A stretch of DNA of 64,000 nt from Spinacia oleracea (taxonomy: Eukaryota > Streptophyta > Magnoliopsida > Caryophyllales > Amaranthaceae): contig NC_079491.1 in assembly GCF_020520425.1 (NCBI RefSeq), positions 25,535,449 through 25,599,448 on the forward strand. Direction: 5' to 3'. The position numbers and the translations under genes were made by a program. This document shows, piece by piece, positions 54,296 through 64,000 of this stretch (positions are counted from its first letter, which is position 1; every line of letters begins with the position of its first letter). Below the pieces are notes generated by a model, which was not told where the DNA came from, did no database searches, and was given only the letters and a program-made list of their open reading frames with translations.

Positions 54296-56399
54296 GTCTC
54301 CCACTTGTCATTCAGACAAGTGTACGTGCATTTCAATTCCTTTGTCTCTTGGTGTTACTTGCTGAACATAAGGTAAGATCCAAGCCATCCTTATTAGGCC
54401 CAGAAGTGTTTCTTGAATTATTGAGTTCAACCGTTAAACTGTTACAGAAGGTTAAGCCTTAACCATTCTGAGCACGGCCATGCATTTTCACAGTATCTAA
54501 CTCTTCGAGAGGCCTTGTACAACAACAACACCATATCCTATCAAAGAAAGGAGGACAATCCCTTCTTGTAACTTATGAACAACTTACTTTGATTCATAGC
54601 TAGCCCAATAACTTCTTTTATAGTCTCCTTTACGGTGCGACGTTTAGAGAGCATCAAAGCAAACTAATTCTCAAACAAGAAGCCATAACTACTCGGAATT
54701 GAGGAATAGGTTCCAATCACCATTAATGAGAACTACTTATGACATGACTTTAATCTCTTAAAGTGTTCTCATGGTCAATCCGATACAAGATCCAATAAGT
54801 ATCTATGCAAATGATTTCTGACATCCGGTCCATCTAGTTCAAGGAACTGAACTATACATCAACGTGCAATATAATCTTCATTAGTTATTGGTCGTCCAAC
54901 CTTTCAATGACCTGAATTAGGGATCCTTTTGTGATTCAATATTCAAGTTCACTTATAGGTGTTCCTTTGTCAAAGAATCCATCTTGACATCCCATTTGAA
55001 TGTTTTGAATCATTTGGACTTCATCATTTAATACTAAACCAAGATTAAATGAAATATGAAATATAATTTCATAAATGATAAATGTATAAACCAAATGCTT
55101 ACCAATTTGTGGTCCTTGAACCCAAAATTAATACATTTAATGTTTTACAGATATGGGCCTTTCACCCAATACTTAAAACATTCATGGAACTCAAACTTGA
55201 TTCCATTTCTGCATATGAGTGTTGTATCTCATTTGTTGCAGATGTTTAGTTTATCATTCTTTTCTATTCTTAGCATCCTTTCTATCGAAAGCCTTTCGAT
55301 GTAAGATGAAAAGATCTTTGAATATGTTTATAGAATGATCTAGTCTTTCATTGATGTTAGAATGATTCTCATATTTAAAATAGAAAACCATCCAGATAGC
55401 AGACTTGTGATCAACCTGAGTTTATTGAAGAACTCCCACTAGAAACAATTTCGTTTCATTGCTTCTTAGGCAATAATGAATTCATTTCAATTATGCAGAA
55501 TTGCAAACAATGCTTCCCTTTTGGAATACTCCTACCAGTTCACAGAGATATGGGAGATACATCTTTCAACTGAGAACTTGGAAAATAATCATTGATTCAG
55601 TTTCCCATAAATCACATATGGTTTAGAACCTATGTTACAACCCTTTAATCACAACGCCTAATCGCCCGTGTATGTTTCTTGTTTGCCTAACAACAAGATC
55701 TAACTTTTGTTTAGGCTATGCATATAGCATAAAAAACATTAGTTCATCTTCACTTCCTCTTTATCAAGTGCTCATCCTACATTGACAAATGTATTGGATG
55801 CTCTTGATATCATTCCAATGATCTTTGATCTAGATCAAGATAGATTGGTATAAACTCGTCATGATCCAATGTTTACGAGTTATCTTGGCGATCTATATAT
55901 CACATCATACATGATTCATTGTAATGAAAAAACCATTCGCATTTTAAAATCTATCCATATAACTTTTAGCTTATTCTGTTTCAAGAGATACTGAATCTTG
56001 CTAAAATCTTAGTATTGCCTTGTGATATAAGGTGAATGTTCTTCTTCAAGTCCTTCATGTTTTAACTTTAGTAGTAACAACCTAACTTTACACTTAGTTA
56101 TAACATTCATTACTTAGATTTACTCATATGGGTTAGGAGTCTCTTTTGAGTTTCTCAACTGTGTTTGATTTAGTAATTACTGTTACAGAATCCAAACAAA
56201 GCTTTAGATCTTATCCAATAGATCTTTAACCCAATATGTTCTTAGTTTCTCCATGGTTCTAATATTGACAAATACTTTCAAATCTATCCATTTAGAATTT
56301 GAATGTCATTTTCAATAGAGAGATATGTATCTCATATGTAGAACCAATAAACATGACTTAGCTCCCACTAAACTCCTCATCTATAAGATGATCCATATT
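54296..56399 (-). other. Copia internal region, RT/RNase H part beyond recognition
   Basis: It should encode the second half of RT and RNase H. Stops and indels are so dense that no motif can be named with confidence. Confidence 0.5.
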
Positions 56400-56840
56400 T
56401 TCATAAATTTATGATTGCTCAATAGCCTTGTTTGAAAAATATGGTCCAATTCCCACTTGCATGCTTTAATCTACGAATAGATTTCTTAAGCTTGCTCTTT
56501 TATCTAGCATCCAAAACTTTTATATTGTGTAATGTACACAATTCCTTTCTACACGTCTAATTGAGGAAGGTGTTTTCGTTTTCTAATTGCCATATCGCCA
56601 TATGCAATGATTGCTAGATCTATCCAAAATAGTTCAAGCATTCCGACTTGGTGAAAAAGATTTCAACATTATCAACGTCGTGAAGTTGTTTATAATCTTT
56701 AACCACCAATCTAGCTTTTCTTTTGTATACATATACAATGTCATCTTTGTATGTTCTGAAAACAGGTTTGCAACCAATGGGAGTTAACCCTTTATGCAAA
56801 TCAACCAAATTATAGATTTGATTCTTTAAGATGACCATAT
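56400..56840 (-). pseudogene. Copia reverse transcriptase remnant
   Basis: An open stretch at 56838-56620 reads NQIYNLVDLHKGLTPIGCK then KRKARLVVKDYKQ, which matches the start of Copia RT (family form [25 protein letters not shown]). Downstream on the same strand, at about 56500-56410, a stretch resembles the LYGLKQASR block in degraded form. The catalytic YVDD box was not found. It confirms the minus-strand orientation of the element. Confidence 0.8.
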
Positions 56841-59800
56841 TTCAGATATAATGGCCTCAAACCATTCTATGGATTCAAACCATTTAATGGACTCAAACCA
56901 TTTTATATGGCCTTAAACCATTTTGCATGGCCTCAAATCATTTTGGGAATTTTTATTTCGTCGTAGCTAACCTGTAAGTCGTATGTTCTTGAAGCACTTC
57001 CAAAGTCTTCATAGTCTTCATTCCTTAAGATATCTATGTATCTATCTTGGTTGAATTCTATTCCTTATACGATTTACCTAGGTATTGAACATCAAACGTT
57101 AGTATCTAGAAAGACATTACTCAAGTCCTTTGAGTATTAGGATTCTCTTGAAGCCCTTCCAAAGTCCTCCTGAATCTTTTCCAAAGACTTCATGTGTGGA
57201 GCTCTTCCAAAGGCTCCTAAGTATCCTACATTTGTTTGTTTCTTGACTCGAAGTTCTTTTGAGGTCACTTCGAGGTCATTTTTCTCCCACTTGCCTTTTT
57301 GGGAATATGATGGTTTCCTAAAAGACATTATCTAGAGCAACAACCACGTGTTTCCAGATTTGTGGTAGAATCAATACCTTTTGTTTCTATGAGTTGCTCA
57401 TAAAGAAACATATATCTATTTTTGAGTTTGTTTGATGTAAACACCAACTCCCACTGGGTTTGACAATCCTATATATATAAACTGAAAAGATGTACTGAAC
57501 CAAAGTTCAATCCTTATGACATCTTATCCTTAGCTTTGACAACTTTGTTTAGTGTGATAGTCACTTGAGTGTGTAATTAGAAACTATATAGGTAGTCGTG
57601 ATTATCATTAATCGAATAGATTCCGATTTCTCCATTTAGACATACCATATCTTCTGGAGCTTTGATTATTATAATTCCATATAAACAATCTTGATAATCA
57701 TTCTTGGCTCATGAAAACATCATCTTGATCCAGTTTAATTAGATGTTCCAAATATCTTGCCAAGTTGATTTTATTCTTTGTGAATCGCATTTAAGCATTC
57801 AAGTATTTCACTTTGAGTAAATGTAGCCATATTTTCTCAAGTTCTTGGGAAATAGATAAGTCATAAAATTCATCTTTTTCCCATGAACGTAATCGTCTAG
57901 AACCTTCTAACAATAGTCCATTTCTATGTCATGTTCAACAAGTAAGACCCATGTGTCTCAAATTAGTCAACTTTGAAAAATCCATGCCATGGAATCATAT
58001 AATGTTGTCTTGTTGATATGGTCGTATGACATCGCCAAAGATACGTGGAACACAAATCAAAACATTAGATTTGAACCTTCTGAAGTTTGATTGCTAAGAT
58101 AATTTGTTTGTTTATTAATCAATTATATGACTCAACCCACAAATGACCATTTCATTCAAATAAACAATCAACGATTGTCTTTGTTTACTTTGAATATGAG
58201 TCTTTCTGTTGTCCAAACAGAAATTGTTTATAATGATTAATGGAACATAATGCCATTAAGTTCCAGCCTTGGACTTTAAAATAAACAAGATGACCCTACA
58301 GCTAATGTAGCACAACTTAGCTTCATTTCCTACTTGTAGGTCAATAACCAGACTTAGCTCCCGGAATTTGAGTTCTTGACTAAAGTTAGAACCTCAAGCG
58401 GTAATCTAATACCTTTGGAGTTTATTTTCTAAGTCATTTCTCTTTAACATAAACTTTTAGGTAGAAATAGAATATTTTGAATTCATTTCTTTTGTTACCG
58501 CTTCCTATCCTTTCTAGCACATTTCTTATAGTCCAAAAGATTTTACTCTTTGCTTGATCTTCTTACTTTGTTATGCCTACCAACTCCCTTTCTTTTATTC
58601 ACTTTGAATGACCACATTCGATGAGTCTAGTACATTATTGAATCAAAAGAAAATTGGTTGTTAAGCATTGGTGATACATGAGCCTTTAACTCAATACTTC
58701 ATTAATCCAAAACTACCCAGTATTTTGAATATATGAGGTCCAATTGGTCTACGATTCAAGTTTTAGCTTGAAAACAACCATGAAGATCACTATAAGAAAA
58801 ATAGCATCCAAGATACGCTCTCAGTCTCCTTTCCTTAGAGAATTTCTCTCAAAATTAGCTACCAATCGATCGAGGAAATATCGACGTTCTATTATCCGAA
58901 CGCAATAAAGTTGAAGATTTACAATTATATGCATTCCTCTACAAAATGAACTAGCAAAGAAAACATTTATCATAGTTTAATAACTTGAAATAAAAGCATT
59001 CATGCAATCATTAAAGCTATTAAACATTTCATTCATGCAATAAAACATGGTCCATTATGAATGAAACGAATCCAAGACCCCCAAAAGTCTTAAATCCTTA
59101 AGCATGCTTTGGCTTGTCTTAAATCTTTTAAGATTTTAGTTAAGCAAACCTATGCTAGTAATTCCACATTACTCTTGGTTGAAACCACAATCAACGTGCT
59201 CCTTTCGGATGCCTTACCACCTAAGTATACTAAAATAGCACCTCGCTTTGGCGGAAACCTACTATCTTAGGTCCTTAGATTTTTGTAAGTGCTTGATTTG
59301 GACGGCAATTTTTAAACTCAATATTCCTTGGACCTAGTTGTTTCTATGTTGGTTTGATTATTTAGTGAACTAAATCTTAATAAAACATACAAGCAACGCA
59401 TTCATGCATAATATACATATACCATGGTATAAAAGCATAAATAATCTGGTGAACTAGTATGGCCCAAAACTTGGTCTTGAAGCATCCAATCTTCCCTTCA
59501 CTTTGTTAGCTTGGCATCGTCTTGAACTCCATTCAAAAGCTAACTTAAAATTTTAAATAAACTAGAAGAACTTGAATTAATAATATAATTATTACATCAA
59601 AACTTCATGATACGCAACATTTAGAGATAAAACGGTACGAAGACCGTATTTAAGTATCTAGATTTTCCATACTAGTCACCTTCAATACCTGAAATACATA
59701 AAATAACATCTATGCATTCATCCATTCGTGTCCCAAAACGAATGGCCCAGGTAAAATATGCAAGTATTTACATGATTTATTAAAAAATCACGTTCATGTA

Positions 59801-60119
59801 AACCTGTCCTAAAAGATTAATCAATTTCGAATTATTAATCCTTAGAATTATTCTAATCAAAATTTATTTTAATTAAAATAATGGTACCCTACGAAAAATA
59901 ATTAAAATAAATTATATTAAATAATTTCATTTAAACGGCTCCCACTTAAACCAATATTTAATTTAAACCTTATAATTTTAAATATTTAAACCTGTGGCCC
60001 GGCCTAAGTCAAATAAAATAAAATAATCAAAAGTCCACCGTTAGCCCCTTCGTGCAAAATTAAGCCCAAAGCCCAAAATTTGGGCCTTGAAATGGAACGA
60101 AGCAAAAAATGCACAATTT
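56841..60119 (-). other. Copia internal region, gag to integrase part, unrecognisable
   Basis: AT-rich DNA with short broken frames (for example 57328-57137). Four degenerate tandem copies of an atggcctcaaaccattttt-type word lie at 56850-56945. The gag zinc knuckle and integrase motifs were not recognised. Confidence 0.45.
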
Positions 60120-60580
60120 GATGCATCGCGGGCTAGGCTAGCTTGTGCCCAGCCCAATTGATGCGCAGTGCATCGCACCAACGCAACAACGCGAAGGCAC
60201 AAGGCCCATCGCGCAGGCACGAAGCCCCTGCAGCAACGCATAAGCTTGCTCGCCCATGGTCGCTGCCTGCTTGCTCTCGCTACTCGCTGCGCTCGGCCAT
60301 GAAGCATCGTACAAGGCGCGCTCCTACTCCATCGCTGCGCTCGGACCAGCGCGCGCTACAATGCGAGCTCGCTCGCTGGTGCAGCGCTGGCCAATGTATG
60401 TTGCTTGCTTCGAGCTCGCCCGAAGGCTTCGTCCAGCTATGTGCATTGCTACACGCCCATTGCTCGCAGCTTGCAGGCATCGCACAAGGCCAGCGCCCCT
60501 TTGGCCTACCTTCGTTTGCGTGCCTTGCCCTTTCGTCTCGCACAGACAGCAAGCCTTGCTTCTTGCAAGCGATTGCTCGT
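60120..60580. repeat. GC-rich island in the Copia leader
   Basis: This block of about 460 bp is strongly GC-rich inside DNA that is otherwise about 70% AT. It is built of short words (gctcgcccatgg, gcttgctcgc, gctgcgctcgg, gcgcgct) repeated in both directions. It lies between the primer site (61444) and the expected gag start, thus in the 5' leader. Similar words occur in the element's own LTR (61900-62070). Overlapping open frames on both strands are composition effects. Confidence 0.75.
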
Positions 60581-61443
60581 CCGATTATATTAAAAAAAAA
60601 ATCAATTTTTAATATCTGAAACGAAAAATTGCCCGAAAATTATTTTTCATAATATTAACAAAATTAATTGTTTTTATTACGAAAAATAATATAATGTGTG
60701 ATTTTATTAAGTTTCAAACAATCCAATTCGTGAATTTATAAATCTTGGCTAACATAAATCAAATTTAACTTGCGATGAAAATCAAAAAAAATTTGAATGA
60801 TTTTGATAATCCAGTCCAAAACTTTAAATCGTTCTAAACATTTAAAAATTAGATTTTTATCAAATTTTGTTTAGGTGATATATTAAAATTAACGAATCCA
60901 ATCAAAATTTTAATCCATGAATTTTTAAATTTTCCATTTAAACATGAAATCATATTCCCCTTCTCACCTAAATAAATTTTCGGATCTAACGAATTAATAA
61001 AATTAATTTTCGATCTAATATTCATTAAATTAGATCAAAGTAAAATTAGGGTTCATATTTAATATTCATGAAAAAACAAAGTACCATATGTTCATAATAT
61101 ACCAAAGAACAGTAGGAAAAATTTCAATCAATTCCGAGTTCATTAGGTAGAGCAATTAATTGAATTTTTTTCCAAATTTAATGATTTAATTCATTAATTA
61201 ACAAAAACGCCCAAAAACTCGCACTTCGGGGCCTGTTTTTGAGATTCTGTTCTCCTAAGTTGACCTTAAAACACCGTTTTCAATCAGATTAGCGTCAGAA
61301 AAATTGAATTTCCGACATTTTATGAATTCATAATCACTTTCTACGACTTATCCAATAATCCAGAAATAATTCGAAAATTCACAAAAAAATCGACAATAAT
61401 CACAAACATATAAACATGCTAATAAGTTCTTTGAATACATGTA
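60581..61443. other. AT-rich part of the Copia leader
   Basis: Between the GC-rich island and the primer site the DNA is very AT-rich (tracts of aaattt type) and holds no recognised feature. Confidence 0.5.
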
Positions 61444-61456
61444 GCTCATGATACCA
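61444..61456 (-). promoter_or_regulatory. Copia primer binding site, initiator tRNA-Met type
   Basis: The minus strand reads TGGTATCATGAGC one base inside the LTR. The plant Copia norm is TGGTATCAGAGC, complementary to initiator tRNA-Met; here there is one extra T. Confidence 0.8.
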
Positions 61457-61457
61457 A

Positions 61458-62488
61458 TGTAGGGGTTTACAGTTAAATACATAACATGATAGCGGAATTA
61501 ACCCCAAAGCCAGGAAGCATGCATAAAGTATAAATTAAGCAATACTTAAGTTTGTAGCGTGTTTTCCCTAGTTCAACGAATCACGAACACGAACAAGAAC
61601 ATCAGATGTCGTTCCTCTACTTGGTTAACCGACACGTTCAGATCCGTCTTGAGATTGATGGCTTAGAATTCACTCAAGATTGTTTGCTATTGGGAAGAAC
61701 ACTTCTAACGGAGGCACAGAGAGAATTAGGGTTTCTCTGTCCTTAGGTTAGAATCTGATTAGTGTTGTGTAGGGAAAAACTTGTGTGTTAGGTTATTAGA
61801 ATAACCTATTAAGTAAGTGTGCCAACCGACAAAGCCAAAGCCTAGTTGGCCGGCCACACTTACACACACACACACACGGCCATGGCCTTGCACGACTGTG
61901 GGCCTTGGGCCGCGCCCTTGCCTTGCAGCGTGCAGTGCCTATTGTTGTTGTGCTATGCGCGCACACATAAGCAGTCGCGTGGCCATAGGCCAACGCTACT
62001 GTGTTGTTGCTTCCACGCACTCGCGCCCATGGTCCTCGAGTGCTTCGCGCACTCGGCTCATGGGCTGCACTCCGTCTTGCGTATAAATTATCGTCCGACA
62101 TTTTATTCATCGTGTCGTGCGATACGATCTAACGTCGTACGATACGATTATTCATTTCGCCTAGCTCACGAATATACACAATACGATATACGATTCCGAT
62201 CCAAGGTCATATCATATAATTATGTTTTTCTGAACTATTTTCCCGAAAAGCTATTAAATGAATTTCCGATTCATTTAATCTGATGATCTGTTACATGCCA
62301 ATGGTGTGACCTTATAGGTTCAGTCCAAAGTAAGTTGTGAGCCTAATTAGGATTAGAACTCACTCATCGGAAGCATTGCTCCAGCCAGCTATTCCGACCA
62401 TATCATCTCACTGAATTAATTGTTCGTAATTAATCTTAACCTTTGGTATTGGACCAATGCACCTTGGGTGAAGGACATATTTCCTTCA
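61458..62488 (-). repeat. Copia 5' LTR (right copy)
   Basis: 1031 bp. It holds a GC-rich segment (61900-62070) with gcgcgcacacataagcag, cactcgcgcccatgg and cttcgcgcactcgg, of which 77 bp are deleted in the left copy. Confidence 0.92.
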
Positions 62489-62532
62489 GTAAGAAAAGGT
62501 TATAAACCCTTCTTTTCCGACCCCCCTCACAG

Positions 62533-62550
62533 TGGCGACTCCACTGGGGA
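62533..62550 (+). promoter_or_regulatory. Primer binding site, tRNA-Arg type
   Basis: TGGCGACTCCACTGGGGA follows ..cccctcacag. It matches the primer site used by Ogre/Tat-lineage Gypsy elements. The LTR to which it belongs is split by the Copia insertion. Confidence 0.75.
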
Positions 62551-63210
62551 GTTTATTGAAATACTCGTGCAAGTACTAAGGGGATCTAGCCCAAGGGAAA
62601 AACCTACCGCTACGCTGCTTTTATTTCCTTATTAAGTTGGGACGGCCTGAAATTTCAATGTATACAAATAAACCGTACCGAACCGCTCTGAATTCTAGCT
62701 CCCGTGGCATGTTTCATCTCGGAAGTTGGGACTAAGGACACCTACTAGTCCCGAGGGTGCACGCGCGTCGGATGTTGTCCACTCGACAGTCCGCATTATA
62801 ACACATCCACCAAAATCAAATCTCTTATGTCATAGGTCCATTCTCGATACGCGCCACTCCGGCGTTTATTGGATAGGGCTTGAAAAAATTTGTCATAAAC
62901 CCGGCTACTTCGACAAAGAGCCTGTCTGGGCATTGGAGATCGATAGGTTTGATACCTTTTTGACACCCAAGCCTATTATTGAACATAGAGATTTACATAA
63001 AATTAAATACGCATATTTAAATTCCGCAAAATCATGGTCGTTGTTAGTTTCATGTAGAAATCATGTGTTATGTGTGAAACTAATTAACCAGACGCAAAGT
63101 TTAAGGTCAACGATATTATAAAAGTTAATAAAAATGATTAAAACGTAGAAAAATAAATAGTTAGCTGCGAATCGATTAAAAACAAAAATAATTTGCCTAA
63201 GGTCGGAACT
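62551..63210 (+). other. Leader region of the Ogre/Tat-like element
   Basis: The DNA after the primer site has a 131-codon open stretch (62726-63121) with no recognised domain. It may be leader sequence, or the start of a decayed ORF. Confidence 0.4.
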
Positions 63211-63930
63211 GCGCGCAAAAATCTCTCACACCAGACCGATTAGCGCAATAGAGTTCTAGCGCACATTGCAGCGGAAGAACTCTTTTCGCGTATGGCATGT
63301 ATATTCTAATGCATATAAACAAAGGTGAACCTTATAAGGGCGTGAAAAATTTGCCACGCCAGTAGGCCAGCGCAATATATCTCTTGCGCACAACGATGTG
63401 CGGGAAAATCTCTTTACGCACAGCGCCGCACGCGAAATGTTATTAACGCACACTTTAACTTTACCAAAATTAATTTTGTATGTTTACGAAGTAAAAAAAA
63501 ATATGTTCATGCAATTAATTCAAACGACCGAAACACATTCGTGCTAAACGATACGCTGGTTTAGTTAAAAATGTCCACCAAAAAAAAATTCCAAATTCAA
63601 AATTGCGCCAAAGGCGCTTTTTTGGAATTAAGTTAATCAAACGAGTAATGAAATTGATCCAAATATCATTTACAAATTACCCCAAAAGTTAACATGCACA
63701 ATTATACTTTCGTGTCGGAACGCTGAATGTTTGAGTGCACATACGCTCAAGCAAAGGGCCTGATTCAATAAAATATAAGCTACGGAGAAATTGGAATGAC
63801 CAAAAAATTATAATGTACGAATAAGCAGAAAAAAGACCAGCAGGCGCAAGATTCCCCTTGCGCCCAACAGGCCGGCGTAATAGTATTCATGCGCCTAAAA
63901 TCTAGGCGTGAGAATTCTGTTGCGCCCAAA
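63211..63930. repeat. GCGC array, third locus of the family
   Basis: Units such as agcgcaatatatctcttgcg, ttagcgcaatagag, aacgatgtgcggg and gtaatagtattcatgcgcc occur in two blocks (63211-63452 and 63838-63930). They match the style of 52225-52416 and 45378-45467. This may be the U3 of another LTR of the family that continues past the window. Confidence 0.6.
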
Positions 63931-64000
63931 TATGATGCTCTTTTCGTGCTCTGACTTCCTAAAGCATACACAATAATTAAAATCGATTCGTAAGTCGCTA

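Larger units (their letters stand above)
53337..62493 (-). mobile_element. Full-length Ty1/copia element, decayed, inserted in another LTR
   Basis: Direct repeats 53342-54295 and 61458-62488 start TGTAGGGG and end CCTTCA, flanked by a perfect GTAAG duplication (53337-53341, 62489-62493). Inside the right LTR lies a minus-strand TGGTATCA-type primer site, and inside the left LTR a minus-strand purine tract, so the element reads right to left. A Copia RT remnant confirms the family. Roughly 28 differences were counted by eye in the first 360 bp of the two LTRs, so the insertion is older than that of the Gypsy element. The open frames are destroyed. Confidence 0.93.

Noticed and set aside
60041-60619. 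Overlapping open frames on both strands
   Set aside because: They are composition artefacts of the GC-rich island in the Copia leader, with no conserved domain.
62726-63121. 131-codon open frame after the tRNA-Arg primer site
   Set aside because: It shows no domain, signal or codon pattern, and lies in the leader region of a decayed retroelement.

Overview
This window is nuclear DNA of a eudicot plant. It is AT-rich and has long introns with GT/AG borders, class III peroxidase genes of the classic four-exon type, and dense nested plant transposons (Copia, Athila-type Gypsy, CACTA, Helitron, MULE and Stowaway MITEs, a SINE). The recurring tactccgta word would suit Caryophyllales, but the species cannot be fixed from the sequence. 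No rRNA, tRNA or CRISPR array was seen.

Layout. 1-2337: the 3' part of a Ty1/copia element with an open reverse transcriptase/RNase H frame and its 3' LTR. 2338-5811: AT-rich spacer with a SINE (10-bp target duplication), a MULE-type MITE (9-bp duplication) and a small Helitron. 5812-13686: a region of decayed exon-like pieces ending in a Helitron-type 3' hairpin; the last pieces come from a DEAD-box RNA helicase 18-like gene. 13838-31569: a 17.7-kb Athila-type Gypsy element with LTRs of 1407 and 1378 bp and a perfect AATCC duplication. Its gag-pol is broken by eight stops and one frameshift, and catalytic Asp codons are changed to Tyr in both RT and integrase. A CACTA element of about 5.2 kb carrying two exons of a Rab7 GTPase gene sits inside it. 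31681-32269: a frameshifted fragment of a plant transposon protein.

33600-50850 is the genic part. Two class III peroxidase genes lie divergently about 8.9 kb apart: one on the minus strand (39303 to 34052, 349 aa, vacuolar-type C-terminal extension) and one on the plus strand (48161 to 50178, 323 aa, unusual residues around the distal pocket). The first is packed with Stowaway-like MITEs in its introns and promoter. A pseudogene resembling GRF zinc-finger proteins lies between the two genes, and a complete small Helitron follows the second.

51700-64000: an LTR element with a tRNA-Arg-type primer site, into which a 9.1-kb minus-strand Copia element (GTAAG duplication) has inserted.

The most unusual theme is that at least three unrelated LTR families here carry arrays of short GC-rich palindromes (CGCCCGATCGGGCG; GCGCAA..TTGCGC; GCTCGC/GCGCTCGG-rich) in otherwise AT-rich LTRs. 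In two families the arrays lie just upstream of the TATA box, and in two they recur in the internal leader or pre-env region.
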